DNA from: an uncultured Acetatifactor sp.
GTDB lineage: Bacteria; Bacillota; Clostridia; Lachnospirales; Lachnospiraceae
NCBI GenBank assembly: GCA_910577035.1
Contig: CAJTKW010000013.1
Location: 18,436 to 81,191, forward strand
Length of the DNA: 62,756 nt
Direction: 5' to 3'
Shown: positions 17,602 through 27,708 of the stretch, piece after piece
Layout: every line of letters begins with the position of its first letter
Position numbering within the stretch: position 1 is the first letter of the stretch
Position numbers and translations under genes: made by a program
Notes under the pieces: model-generated
Database searches by the model: none
What the model saw: only the letters and a program-made list of their open reading frames with translations
Told to the model about the DNA's origin: nothing

Positions 17602-20571
17602 ATGGCACGCAGAAAGTATGAAAGGATGATAGCGTCGATACTGACGGCTGTTTTGGCAGTGGGGGGGGCGGTTTCGACAGGAAGCACCGGATTTATCTCC
17701 CGGGCGGAAGAAGCAGAGGCCCGGACAACCGGGGCGGAAAGCTTCAGCATTGAGAGGCTTTCTTCCAATTATACGAAGGTCAGCGCAGGCTATAAGGCGG
17801 CTGACTACCGGGGGGGCGAGATGAGCTTTTCCCTGGAAAACGCAATCAATCAGGAGGACGTATCCGTACTTACACCGGACAACCATGGCTATGACGGCCA
17901 GGTCGCGGATGTGGGGCCCGGTATGTCCCTGCGTCTGAATATCGAAGCGCCCGAGACAGCACTCTACTGGATCGGGTTTGACTATCTGTCATATGACGAA
18001 TCCATTCTACCCATTGAGTTTTCCATGAAGATAGATGGGGAATATCCTTTTTATGAAACAAGGAACCTGAATTTTGAAACCACCTGGGTGCAGAGTGAAG
18101 GCATATCGCTGGATAGATACGGCAATGAGATCGTATCCATGCCTTCCAAGCTGATACAGTGGGAGACCAAGTATCTGGGCGACAGCAGCTATCGTTATGC
18201 CTGTCCCCTTAAGGTTGAGCTGGAGAAAGGCACTCACGAGATGGAAATCGAGGTCAGCGAGGGCAGGTTCCTGCTGGGAAACATTGCCCTTTACGCGCCG
18301 GAGGACATAGAGGAGTACACCGGCTCCCAGGCGGCACCGGGAGGGGCGCTGACTACCATCCAGGGCGAAAACTTCTATATGAGAAACGATTCTTCCATTC
18401 ACGCTACCAGCGAGTATGACGGAGCGCTCTATCCCCTGTCCGCCGGAGAAACGGTGCTGAACACGGTGGACGGCGATTCCTTCAGGAAGGCAGGACAGAC
18501 CGTTACCTGGAAATTTGACGTGAGTGCGGACGGCTACTATTACATGGCGATGAATTACCGTCAGGCCGACAAGAACGACTTCCCCGTGTTTGTGGACTTC
18601 CGGATAGACGGTGAAATACCCAACACCGCATTCCAGAGCTATCCGGTTACATCTGCCAACAAGTACACCACCAGGTCCCTTCAGGATCAGGACGGTAATA
18701 AGTTAAGCGTATATTTAACCAAAGGGGAACATACTCTCTCGGCGACGATCAGTGCGGAAAACCTTTGCTATGTCCTGGAACAGGTGGATGAAATCATGAA
18801 CGGTATCAATGACCTGTCCCTGGAAGTGACGAAGGTTGCGGGTACCAATAAGGACAAATACAGGGATCTGAAGCTGACAAGATACATACCGGATGTCCAG
18901 TCCAGGCTGTACGGCTGGGTGGACCGGCTTTATGAGCTGGCGGAATTTGCAACGGAGTATGCGGACGTAAAGGATGCGGAGGATGTGGCGGCGTTCGGCT
19001 ATCTGATCATAGCGGCAAAGCAGCTGAAGACTCTGGGAGACGAACCGGACGAGTTGATCTACCGTGTGGCCGAGCTGTCCACCAGCGTCAATTCCATCAA
19101 TACCCAGATTGCAAATTTTGTGGATCTGATTAATAACAACAAGCTGTCCATAGATAGAATTTACTTTTATCAGGAAGATGCAAAGCTGCCTGGGAAGCTG
19201 AATGTATTTCAGCGCGCAGGGTTGTCCATCCGGCGCTTCGGGCATTCCTTCTTCGGGACATCTTACTCCGCCAGCAACACGGATGCTTCCCACCTGCAGG
19301 TGTGGGTGAACCGTCCCAGACAGTATGTGGAGATCATGCAGAAGATGATCGACGAGCAGTTTACGGCCAATACGGGGATTCAGGTGGATCTTTCCATTAT
19401 GACGGATCCTCAGAAGCTGGTTCTGGCCAACGCCTCCGGCGATACACCGGACATTGCCACGGGAATCAATTATTCCATTCCCTTTGAGCTGGGGATCCGG
19501 GGAGCGCTGGTGGATCTGACCAAATTTGATAATTATAAGGAAGTCTTCGGCAGATACAGCGAAGGAATTCTGGTATCCTCGGTGATCGGCGACGGACTCT
19601 ACTCCCTGCCGGAGACCATGAACTTTTACGTGATGTTCTGCAGGACGGATATTCTGGAGAAGCTGGGGCTGGAGGCACCGGAGACCATGGATGACCTGAT
19701 TGCCATGCTGCCGGACCTGCAGATGCGGGGACTGAATGTTTACTATCCTACGGCGTCCATGCTGGTGATGCGAAACTTCCATGGTACCACGCCTCTGCTC
19801 TTCCAGTATGGCGGTGCGCTCTATGGGGATACGGCCCAGGAGATCGAGGTCAACAGCGAGACGTCCATAGAGGGCCTGACTGCCCTGACGGAATTGTTTA
19901 CGCTGTATAACCTGCCGGTGGATATTCCCAATTTCTACCAGCATTTCAGAAACGGCGACCTGCCCATCGGGATAGCGGATTTCAACGCCTATAACCTGAT
20001 CCTTAACGCAGCGCCTGAGATTTCAAATTCCTGGAATATTGCCCTGATTCCCGGGGTGGTTGACGAGGAGACCGGCGAGGTATACCGTTACATGTCCGGG
20101 GGCGCGGAGAGCACGGTGATGTTTGCCTCCGATGATGCAAGGGAACAACAGGCATGGGAGTTTATGGACTGGTGGTCCAGTGCGGATGTGCAGGCGGAAT
20201 TCGGGCAGATGCTTCAGATCATGTACGGTGACGAGTACATCTGGCCCACGGCCAATATGGAAGCCTTCGGAAAGCTGCCTTTCCCCACGGCCCACAAGGA
20301 CATTATCATGGAACAGGCCTCCCATATTCTCGAGGCGCCAAGGCTTCTGGGCAGCTACATGATGGAGCGTGAAATCAGCAACTCCTTTAACGACATCGTG
20401 GTGAACGGCTATACGCTGCGGGCACGTATCGACAAGGCGGTGAAGACGGTGGAGCGGGAGACGGAGCGGAAGCTGGAAGAATTCGGATACATAGACAGTG
20501 AAGGAAATGTGCTTAAGGAGTATAAGGTGCCTTCGGTGGAAGCAGTAAGGAGAATTTTTGAGACCAAATAA
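17602..20571 (+). CDS. Very large extracellular solute-binding protein with N-terminal beta-sandwich modules
   Basis: A 989-residue secreted protein, about twice a normal sugar-binding protein. It starts at ATG 17602 after AAGGAGG, with a signal peptide (residues ~8-36, cleavage around SRA-EEA; no lipobox cysteine). Residues ~45-235 and ~245-400 look like two carbohydrate-binding-type beta sandwiches (for example YYYMAMNYRQADKNDFPVF). Residues ~400-540 are helical. From ~565 to ~880 there is a family-1 solute-binding fold (MIDEQFTANTGIQVDLS, then ANASGDTPDIATG, GLYSLPETMNFYVMFCRTDIL, AWEFMDWWSSADVQAEFG). The C-terminus is charged and helical. It heads an operon with two permease pairs and no ATPase. 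The extra modules suggest capture of a polymer or long oligosaccharide. Confidence 0.85.
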   Translation: MARRKYERMIASILTAVLAVGGAVSTGSTGFISRAEEAEARTTGAESFSIERLSSNYTKVSAGYKAADYRGGEMSFSLENAINQEDVSVLTPDNHGYDGQVADVGPGMSLRLNIEAPETALYWIGFDYLSYDESILPIEFSMKIDGEYPFYETRNLNFETTWVQSEGISLDRYGNEIVSMPSKLIQWETKYLGDSSYRYACPLKVELEKGTHEMEIEVSEGRFLLGNIALYAPEDIEEYTGSQAAPGGALTTIQGENFYMRNDSSIHATSEYDGALYPLSAGETVLNTVDGDSFRKAGQTVTWKFDVSADGYYYMAMNYRQADKNDFPVFVDFRIDGEIPNTAFQSYPVTSANKYTTRSLQDQDGNKLSVYLTKGEHTLSATISAENLCYVLEQVDEIMNGINDLSLEVTKVAGTNKDKYRDLKLTRYIPDVQSRLYGWVDRLYELAEFATEYADVKDAEDVAAFGYLIIAAKQLKTLGDEPDELIYRVAELSTSVNSINTQIANFVDLINNNKLSIDRIYFYQEDAKLPGKLNVFQRAGLSIRRFGHSFFGTSYSASNTDASHLQVWVNRPRQYVEIMQKMIDEQFTANTGIQVDLSIMTDPQKLVLANASGDTPDIATGINYSIPFELGIRGALVDLTKFDNYKEVFGRYSEGILVSSVIGDGLYSLPETMNFYVMFCRTDILEKLGLEAPETMDDLIAMLPDLQMRGLNVYYPTASMLVMRNFHGTTPLLFQYGGALYGDTAQEIEVNSETSIEGLTALTELFTLYNLPVDIPNFYQHFRNGDLPIGIADFNAYNLILNAAPEISNSWNIALIPGVVDEETGEVYRYMSGGAESTVMFASDDAREQQAWEFMDWWSSADVQAEFGQMLQIMYGDEYIWPTANMEAFGKLPFPTAHKDIIMEQASHILEAPRLLGSYMMEREISNSFNDIVVNGYTLRARIDKAVKTVERETERKLEEFGYIDSEGNVLKEYKVPSVEAVRRIFETK

Positions 20572-20601
20572 CAAAACGGATATTTTGGAATGGAGGAAAC
20601 C

Positions 20602-21510
20602 ATGAAGAAATCAACCAAAATCAGCAGAAGGGAACGTTCCAATAAGGCAGGATACCTGTTTCTTCTTCCTTATGCTCTTCTGTTTACAATTTTCATCCTG
20701 ACTCCGGTGTGCCTGGCAGTGGTTCTTTCCTTTACGAACTTTAATGTGATCCAGTTTCCGAAGCCGGTGGGATTCCTGAATTACATCAACCTGGTTACCA
20801 GTGACGAGGTGTTTATGCAGTATGTCCTGCCTAACACGGTGAAGTACGCGATCATCGTCGGTGTGGGAGGCTATTGTCTGTCCTTCCTGCTGGCCTGGGC
20901 GCTGGCGAATCTGCCGGGTAAACTGAGAACAGTGCTGGCATTGATCCTTTACTCGCCCAGCATGACGGCAGGTGTGGCTATGACGGTGCTCTGGAAGATC
21001 ATGTTCACCGGCGACCAGACGGGGTACATAAACAGTTGGCTGATGGATCTGGGAGTCATTAACGAACCGATTATATGGCTGGTAAACGCGAACTATCTGC
21101 TGCCCATTGTCATTATCATCGGTCTGTGGAGCAGTATGGGCGTGGGCTTTCTGGCGATCCTGGCCGGAATCCTGAACACGGATGAGAGCCTATATGAGGC
21201 GGCGGCTATCGACGGTGTCAAGAACCGGTTCCAGGAGATGATTTATGTCACCATCCCCAGCATGAAGCCTCAGATGTTGTTTGCGGCGGTCATGCAGATT
21301 GTGGGAGCCTTTCAGAACGGCCAGGTGGCATCCATGCTGGCAGGCAACCCCACACCGGGTTATGCGGCTCAGCTGATAGTAAACCATATTGAAGACTATG
21401 GCTTTATCCGTTACGAAATGGGATATGCTGCGGCTGTTTCCGTAGCACTGCTGCTGATTGTCAATGTATTCTCGAAAATAGCCAACAAGCTGTTCGGTGA
21501 GAAGGATTAA
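20602..21510 (+). CDS. Sugar ABC transporter permease (MalF/UgpA type), pair 1
   Basis: The start chosen is ATG 20602 after TGGAGG, giving 302 residues. There are six membrane helices and the ATPase-docking EAA loop EAAAIDGVKNRFQEM followed by VTIPSMKP. It begins 30 bases after the large substrate-binding protein gene and is followed after 12 bases by its partner permease. It should form the channel with the MalG-type partner and rely on an ATPase encoded elsewhere, since none is found here. Confidence 0.93.
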   Translation: MKKSTKISRRERSNKAGYLFLLPYALLFTIFILTPVCLAVVLSFTNFNVIQFPKPVGFLNYINLVTSDEVFMQYVLPNTVKYAIIVGVGGYCLSFLLAWALANLPGKLRTVLALILYSPSMTAGVAMTVLWKIMFTGDQTGYINSWLMDLGVINEPIIWLVNANYLLPIVIIIGLWSSMGVGFLAILAGILNTDESLYEAAAIDGVKNRFQEMIYVTIPSMKPQMLFAAVMQIVGAFQNGQVASMLAGNPTPGYAAQLIVNHIEDYGFIRYEMGYAAAVSVALLLIVNVFSKIANKLFGEKD

Positions 21511-21522
21511 AGGAGGAAGAAG

Positions 21523-22398
21523 ATGGCTTACAAAGGGAACGGGATTAATCCAAAGAAATTTGAAAAAGGTCAGATCAAGATCCTGCTGATGGTGCTTCCT
21601 CTGGTAATTATAACGGGACTGCCTATTGTGTTCATCGTCTTCCACGCGTTTAAGCCCATGGAAGAGCTGTTCGCCTTCCCGCCGAAGTTTATCACCACGA
21701 ATCCCACGCTGGATAATTTCCGCAAGCTGTTTAAGGCTTCCCGCACGGCGGGCATACCGCTTTCCAAGTATGTGTTTAACAGCCTGCTGATCACCGGGGC
21801 GGTGGTATTCTCTTCCCTGGTCTTTACCACATCGGCAGCATATGCCCTGTCGAAGCTGAAGTTCAAGGGCAGGTTCGCCTTGATGAATATCAACCAGCTG
21901 GCCCTGATGTTTGTACCCGTGGCGGTGATGATTCCCAGGTATCTGGTGGTCAACGTGCTGCATATGACAAACACCTACTGGGCACAGATTCTGCCGCTGA
22001 TTCCTTTGCCGGTGGCGCTGTTTCTGGTGAAGCAGTTTGTGGACCAGGTGCCGGATTCGCTGATCGAGGCGGCCTATATGGACGGGGCGAAGGAGCTGCA
22101 GATTTACACAAAGGTGATTCTGCCGCTGATCAAGCCCGCTATTGCCACTGCCGCGATCCTGGTTTTCCAGCAGGTGTGGACCAACATGGAGGCTTCCAAT
22201 TATTACGTAAATGACGACGGCCTGAAGACACTGGCATTTTATATGAATACGCTGACCAGCACTACCACCAATAATACCGTGGCCGGCCAGGGTGTGGCGG
22301 CGGCAGCCTCACTGATCATGTTTGTGCCCAATCTGGTGCTGTTCTGCATCCTGCAGAAGAACGTCATGAATACCATGGCGCACTCCGGTATCAAGTAA
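21523..22398 (+). CDS. Sugar ABC transporter permease (MalG/UgpE type), pair 1
   Basis: A 291-residue protein with six membrane helices and the EAA loop EAAYMDGAKELQIYTKVILP. Its start follows AAAGGAGG. The N-terminal segment has FHAFKPMEELFAFPPKF, typical of MalG-type subunits. It is paired with the gene just upstream and is followed within about 20 bases by the NHL/YIP1 gene, all in one transcription unit. Confidence 0.93.
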   Translation: MAYKGNGINPKKFEKGQIKILLMVLPLVIITGLPIVFIVFHAFKPMEELFAFPPKFITTNPTLDNFRKLFKASRTAGIPLSKYVFNSLLITGAVVFSSLVFTTSAAYALSKLKFKGRFALMNINQLALMFVPVAVMIPRYLVVNVLHMTNTYWAQILPLIPLPVALFLVKQFVDQVPDSLIEAAYMDGAKELQIYTKVILPLIKPAIATAAILVFQQVWTNMEASNYYVNDDGLKTLAFYMNTLTSTTTNNTVAGQGVAAAASLIMFVPNLVLFCILQKNVMNTMAHSGIK

Positions 22399-22419
22399 AC
22401 AGGAAAGGTGAGTAGATTG

Positions 22420-24471
22420 ATGAAAAAAGCATGGAAAAAACTTTTCGTGTCATTGACTGCACTCCTGTTATTCCTGGGAGTGGCAGCGGACAGTATGAAG
22501 GTACAGGCGGATTCGCCTTACAGGACTTATACCATTGACGGCGACGGCTATGTGACGGAGACCCAGACGGCATACCTGCCCTATCAGACGATAACCAAGA
22601 TCGGGGAGGAGGCGCTGCTTGCTCCCACGGATTTCACCCTGACTGACGATGGCTATATGTATATTCTGGACAGCGGAAACCGCCGGGTAGTGGTGGCGGA
22701 TATGGAGGCTAACCTGATCGCTGCCTTCGGTGAGGGCATCCTGGTGAATCCCCGGGGCATGTATGTGACCGCTGATCATACCTGCTATGTGGCGGACAGA
22801 GACGCCAAGAGCATATTTGTGTTTGACGGGAACGGGGAGCTGATACATACTTACGGTAAGCCCGATCACCCGCTTTACGGAGGAGATCTGGATTTTCTGC
22901 CCTTGAAGGTGGTGGTAAACGAATCCGGCACAATGTATGTCATTTGTGAATCCAATAATAACGGTATCGTACAGATCAGCCCGGTAGAGGGCGGAACTTT
23001 TCTGGGGTATTTCGGTACCAATCGTACCAGCGCTTCCTTGTGGAGGATTATATGGAGGGCCATCCAGACCGATGCCCAGCGGGCGAAGTCCCTGGGAAAT
23101 CTGCCCTCCACGCCGGACAATATGGCCATCGACGAGAAGGGCCTGATATACACGGTGACCAGAGGCGAGGGGTATGACACCTTAAAGCGCCTGAACATTG
23201 CAGGCGTCAATATGATCGAGTGTGACTCCTATGAAGCGGTACCGGCGGCAGTGGCGGTGGGAAACCATGATAATGTGTTCGTGGCCTCTACCAACGGTTA
23301 CATATATGAGTACAACAACGAGGGAGATCTGCTGTTCGTATTCGGCGGCAGTGACGACGGGCAGCAGAGGATCGGTCTTTCCACCAAGGTGGAGGCTATC
23401 CAGATAGACGGTAAGGACAAAATCTATATCCTGGATTCCGACAAAGCGCAGATCCAGGTGTTTGAACCCACAGAGTTTACGAAACATCTGCATGATGCAC
23501 TGTACCTTTTCTCCAAGGGAAGGTATACGGAGAGCAAGGTGCCCTTAAACCAGGTGCTGCGGATGAACAACCTGTTTGATTACGCCAATATGGCCATGGG
23601 TAAGGCGCTGCTTCAGGAGGAGGATTATGACGGGGCGATCCGCTACGCCAAGCTGGCCAAGGACTATGACGGCTATTCCGATGCCTTCTGGGAAATCCGC
23701 AATAACTGGCTGAAGAGAAACCTGGTGACGGTGATTCTCCTGCTCGTCGGGCTCTGGCTGGTAAAGAAGCTTCTGGGTCTGGCGGACAAACGATGGGGGA
23801 TCTTAAAAGGGCCGAAGGCGGCGTTGAAATGGCTGGGCGAGAGGAAGCTGATGCGGGAGCTGCGGTACATGTTTTATTTCATTAGGCATCCCATCGACGG
23901 CTGCTACGGCATTAAGAGACAGAACCAGGTATCGCTGGCAAGTGCAAATATCATGCTGGTAACAGGAATCCTGTTTTATGTGATCAATAAGTATTTCTGC
24001 GGTTTCCTGTTTAAGACGGTGCGGGAGGGGTACTTTGATATATTCTCCGACGTGGGATTGCTGCTGGTGGCACTGGCATTGATCACCGGCTGTAACTACC
24101 TGATGTGTACCATCAATGACGGCGAAGGAAAGCTGAAACATATTTACTGTTCCTTCATTTACAGCCTGACGCCTTACCTGATCTTCATGCCTGTAATATT
24201 TGCAATATCCCATGTGGTTACCTACAATGAGGCCTTTTTTGTGGATTTTGCAACCCTGTTCATGTTTATCTGGATCGGGATTCTGGTGTTTATCTCCGTC
24301 AGGGAGATCAACAATTATACAATCAAAGAGACGGTGAAGATCATCGGGCTGACGGTTTTCACGATCTTGATTGCGCTGTTGCTGGCATTTATCATTTACG
24401 TGCTCTGGGCACAGGTATTCGACTTCGTACAGTCGTTATTTGGAGAGGTGGTGTACAAGATTGGCAACTAA
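22420..24471 (+). CDS. NHL-repeat beta-propeller fused to a YIP1-type membrane domain
   Basis: The start is set at ATG 22420, following AGGAAAGG; 683 residues. A signal peptide ends near residue 30. Residues ~45-350 contain NHL/propeller repeats (YMYILDSGNRRVVVADME, TCYVADRDAKSIFVFD, KIYILDSDKAQIQVFEP). A short TPR-like helical stretch follows (YTESKVPLNQVLRMNNLFDYANMAMGKALLQEEDYDGAIRYA region, ~370-430), one membrane helix (~440-460), and a YIP1-like block of about five helices to the end. The propeller should lie outside the cell. Such genes are known beside this kind of sugar transporter, but I know of no assigned function. The end overlaps the next gene by 11 bases. Confidence 0.82.
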   Translation: MKKAWKKLFVSLTALLLFLGVAADSMKVQADSPYRTYTIDGDGYVTETQTAYLPYQTITKIGEEALLAPTDFTLTDDGYMYILDSGNRRVVVADMEANLIAAFGEGILVNPRGMYVTADHTCYVADRDAKSIFVFDGNGELIHTYGKPDHPLYGGDLDFLPLKVVVNESGTMYVICESNNNGIVQISPVEGGTFLGYFGTNRTSASLWRIIWRAIQTDAQRAKSLGNLPSTPDNMAIDEKGLIYTVTRGEGYDTLKRLNIAGVNMIECDSYEAVPAAVAVGNHDNVFVASTNGYIYEYNNEGDLLFVFGGSDDGQQRIGLSTKVEAIQIDGKDKIYILDSDKAQIQVFEPTEFTKHLHDALYLFSKGRYTESKVPLNQVLRMNNLFDYANMAMGKALLQEEDYDGAIRYAKLAKDYDGYSDAFWEIRNNWLKRNLVTVILLLVGLWLVKKLLGLADKRWGILKGPKAALKWLGERKLMRELRYMFYFIRHPIDGCYGIKRQNQVSLASANIMLVTGILFYVINKYFCGFLFKTVREGYFDIFSDVGLLLVALALITGCNYLMCTINDGEGKLKHIYCSFIYSLTPYLIFMPVIFAISHVVTYNEAFFVDFATLFMFIWIGILVFISVREINNYTIKETVKIIGLTVFTILIALLLAFIIYVLWAQVFDFVQSLFGEVVYKIGN

Positions 24472-26650
24472 ATTCAAAAAAATAATTGCATCCGTCCTTG
24501 TTGCCCTGCTTCTTGTCCCGATGTTCGGATGTCTGGCGGAAGCGCCCCTTACGGTGCAGGCGGCGGAGAAGGAGCGAGGCGATTACGGGCTGGCGGCGGA
24601 AAACGACAGGTATGCCCTTTATATGAGGGAGGAGGGTCTGGCAATTATGGTTTATGACAAATCCTCCGGCGCATATATGGAATCCGCGGTGAGCATCGAC
24701 GACGGGAAAAATAATGCCCTCTGGCAGGGAGCCATGCAGTCGGCGCTGGTATTGAATCTGATCTATGCCAACGTGGATACCCAGCAGGCGGACCTGATTA
24801 ACGATGATATTACCCAGGAGGTCACCTACACGGAAAACGGATTTTCCGCCAGGATCTACTGGAAACAGTATCAGCTGGGGATGACCCTGGAGGTCACCTT
24901 AAATGAGGACGGCATCACGGCCAGAATTCCTGATGAATCCATAGTGGAGGAGGGGGAAGCCTATATCGGCACCATTGCCCTGTATCCCTATCTGGGTTAC
25001 AGCTATCTGGACGAAAAGGAAGGCTATATGCTGCTTCCTGACGGCAACGGGGCCCTGATCTACCTGGATGACAAGGAGGGACGTTTCAGCACCGGCTATA
25101 CGGGCATGGTTTACGGAACGGATACAGGATTTGTAGATTCCGATACTACCAGGCTCTGGCGGGATAAATTCGAGATGGTGAACGAGGCCAACAATATTCT
25201 TGCGCCGGTCTTCGGCATGGCTCACACCGGAGAGGGCATCGCTTATCTGGCGGTGGTGGAAGAGGGGGATCAGAGAGCCATGATTGAGGCTTCCCCTAAC
25301 GGTGTCAGCATCGATTATAACAGGATTTTCGCCCGCTTTACGGAACGGCGGCTTTATACCCAGCCTACCAGCAATAATTCCACGTCGGGCTCCTTCAAGA
25401 TGGTGGAGGTGGACAGAAGCCACTCGGATCTGCAGGTCCGTTACCTGTTCTTAAGCGGAGACCAGGCAAATTACTGCGGTATGGCAAGGGCTTACAGGGA
25501 TTATCTGCTGAAGGGGGGATTTCTGAAGGCCGTGCCGGACGAATACCGGACCAGGGTGGATTTCCTGGGAACGGAGCGTGAGGCCTGGGTTGTGGGCACC
25601 AGCGCCGTGGTCATGACTACGGTGGAAGATATAAAGGAAATATATGCGGATCTGGAACAGCAGGGGGTTAAGGATCTCTTAAGCTTATATAAGGGATGGC
25701 AGAAGGGAGGGCTGTACAATGTTCCCGTCACTGCCTGCAAGGCGGCTTCCGAGATCGGGGGCACGGGCAGCCTGAAAGAGCTTATGAAGGACTCCGGGGA
25801 CAAGGGCATCAAGCTGTACCTTTACAGTGACGCCCTGCGGATTAACCCTACGGAGCAGAATGCTACCTTTAATGTGGTGAAGAAGATCAATAAAAGAAAG
25901 CTGGAAGAAAAGACCCACAAGGACGTGTATGAGGAGTTTATGTGGCTGACGCCTGCCAGGACGGATTACCTGCTGAACAAGCTGCTGAAGAGCTATACGA
26001 AGAACGGGGTGAACAGGCTGGCGCTGGGCGGTATTTCCGATCACCTTTACTCCTATAATTACAGCGGAACCTTTTACAGCAGACACCAGTGTGCGGAAAG
26101 CTATTACAACACGGTGGCTAAGGCGGATGAAGCCATGGATCTGGTGCTGGAGCAGCCCTTTGCTTATCTGTGGGATCACACGGAAAGCTTTCTGGATATG
26201 CCGCTGTATACGTCAAGCTACATTTTCGAGGACGAGAGCGTGCCGTTCCTGTCCATAGTGCTGAAAGGGGTCATGCCGGTATATTCCGAGTATGTGAACT
26301 TTGAGGCCAACAAGCAGGAGTTCTTCCTGAAGATGGTGGAGACGGGTACCTGCCCTTCTTACCTGATTACAAAGGCCAGCTCGGCAGACCTGATCTATAC
26401 CAATTCCAGCGATATTTACAGCTCCGAGTACAGCGTATACCGGGACGATATTATCTCCTATACAAAGGAGCTGGCAGCGGTACATGAGCAAACGGCGGGA
26501 GCGTCAATCGTGGGACATGAGATCAGGGAGGGAGGCATTACCGTAGTAACCTATGACAACGGTGTGAAGATCTATCTGAACTATAGCAATGAGCAACAGA
26601 GTACGGATGGGTACACGCTGGATGGGATGAGTTACCTGGTAAGTAAATAG
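24461..26650 (+). CDS. DUF5696-type secreted protein of sugar-transporter operons
   Basis: The best start is TTG 24461 (LATKFKKIIASVLVALLLVP), after GGAGAGG; farther upstream in-frame ATGs lie deep in the previous gene. The product has 729 residues with a signal peptide that could be cleaved after TVQA, or be a lipoprotein at FGC (atypical lipobox). Residues ~40-330 are beta-rich; from ~370 onward segments such as VKDLLSLYKGWQKGG, KLYLYSDALRINP, LALGGISDHLYSYNYSG and FAYLWDHTESFLDMPLYTS resemble a TIM-barrel glycoside-hydrolase-like fold. Family naming rests on memory of DUF5696 neighbours and is moderate. It may process the transported glycan at the cell surface; activity is unproven. Confidence 0.72.
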   Translation: MATKFKKIIASVLVALLLVPMFGCLAEAPLTVQAAEKERGDYGLAAENDRYALYMREEGLAIMVYDKSSGAYMESAVSIDDGKNNALWQGAMQSALVLNLIYANVDTQQADLINDDITQEVTYTENGFSARIYWKQYQLGMTLEVTLNEDGITARIPDESIVEEGEAYIGTIALYPYLGYSYLDEKEGYMLLPDGNGALIYLDDKEGRFSTGYTGMVYGTDTGFVDSDTTRLWRDKFEMVNEANNILAPVFGMAHTGEGIAYLAVVEEGDQRAMIEASPNGVSIDYNRIFARFTERRLYTQPTSNNSTSGSFKMVEVDRSHSDLQVRYLFLSGDQANYCGMARAYRDYLLKGGFLKAVPDEYRTRVDFLGTEREAWVVGTSAVVMTTVEDIKEIYADLEQQGVKDLLSLYKGWQKGGLYNVPVTACKAASEIGGTGSLKELMKDSGDKGIKLYLYSDALRINPTEQNATFNVVKKINKRKLEEKTHKDVYEEFMWLTPARTDYLLNKLLKSYTKNGVNRLALGGISDHLYSYNYSGTFYSRHQCAESYYNTVAKADEAMDLVLEQPFAYLWDHTESFLDMPLYTSSYIFEDESVPFLSIVLKGVMPVYSEYVNFEANKQEFFLKMVETGTCPSYLITKASSADLIYTNSSDIYSSEYSVYRDDIISYTKELAAVHEQTAGASIVGHEIREGGITVVTYDNGVKIYLNYSNEQQSTDGYTLDGMSYLVSK

Positions 26651-26658
26651 GAGCGTTT

Positions 26659-27708
26659 ATGAAGAATGAAAAGAAAATCAAAAAACCGAAAGTGAAGCTT
26701 GGCAAGCTTGAAAAGAGAGAGGCGAGGGCCGGATGGCTGTTTGTGCTTCCCTGGGTAATCGGAGTGGTTGCCTTTATGCTTTATCCTCTGTGCCAGTCTT
26801 TCTATTATATGTGGTTTAACATCAGGATCACACCTCTGGGGACAAAGTTCATCCCCGTGGGAACCGGAAACTTTACCCAGATCTGGCTGGAGAATCCGGA
26901 ATTTCCCCAGCAGATCGTGACCTATCTGTGGCAGACCATTGTAGAGGTTCCCGTCATTGTGGTCTTTGCCCTGATGATAGCCATCATGCTCAACGGCAAT
27001 ATTAAGTGCAGGGGATTTTTCAGGTTGATCTTCTTCCTGCCGGTGATCATTGTCAGCGGTCCGGTGATGAATATGCTGGTGAGTGAGGGGGCTGCCACGA
27101 TTCCTGCCATGAATATTCAGTCTGTCAAGGCGGCATTGGATAATTTCCTGCCTCACAGCATGGCGGAATCCATCGGAGATATTTTCTCCAACATGATTAT
27201 GATCCTGTGGTATTCGGGAGTGCAGATCCTGATATTCCTGTCGGCTCTGCAGAAGATTGACCCGGCGCTGTACGAGGCGGCAAAGATTGACGGCGGTTCC
27301 CAGTGGGAATGTTTCTGGAAGATTACCCTTCCCACCATCAAGCCCATGATCCTGCTGAATGCGGTATATTCCGTAATCTTCCTCTCCAGCAATGAGCAGA
27401 ACTCGCTGATTACCATGATTAAGGCGGCGATGTTTTCCGGCACCAAGGAGAAAGGGTATGGGTACGCGTCGGCCATGGCCTGGATGTACGCCGTGATCGT
27501 GACGCTGATCGTCCTGCTGTTCTTCCTGCTGCTGGGCTCGAAGAAGGATATTTATGACAGGCAGGTGAAACGTCATAAGCGTGAATTGAAGAAAGAGGCA
27601 AGGACCGTAAAGAGAATCGAAAGGAGGGGAATCAGAAATGCCAGGAAAATCGAAAAAGCAAGGAAGAAGCGGAGCTACCGCACCTATGACGGCAGCGGAG
27701 ATTATTAA
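26659..27708 (+). CDS. Sugar ABC transporter permease (MalF type), pair 2, with long basic tail
   Basis: A 349-residue permease with six membrane helices and EAA loop EAAKIDGGSQWECFWKITLP. It begins only eight bases after the DUF5696-type gene. The C-terminus carries an unusual ~45-residue, strongly basic tail (DRQVKRHKRELKKEARTVKR and on), part of which is encoded in the 71-base overlap with the next gene. It forms a pair with the following gene. Confidence 0.92.
   Translation: MKNEKKIKKPKVKLGKLEKREARAGWLFVLPWVIGVVAFMLYPLCQSFYYMWFNIRITPLGTKFIPVGTGNFTQIWLENPEFPQQIVTYLWQTIVEVPVIVVFALMIAIMLNGNIKCRGFFRLIFFLPVIIVSGPVMNMLVSEGAATIPAMNIQSVKAALDNFLPHSMAESIGDIFSNMIMILWYSGVQILIFLSALQKIDPALYEAAKIDGGSQWECFWKITLPTIKPMILLNAVYSVIFLSSNEQNSLITMIKAAMFSGTKEKGYGYASAMAWMYAVIVTLIVLLFFLLLGSKKDIYDRQVKRHKRELKKEARTVKRIERRGIRNARKIEKARKKRSYRTYDGSGDY

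Noticed and set aside
18715..19944. A 409-codon minus-strand frame within the 989-residue binding-protein gene
   Set aside because: It mirrors the coding strand, has no motif and no ribosome binding site.
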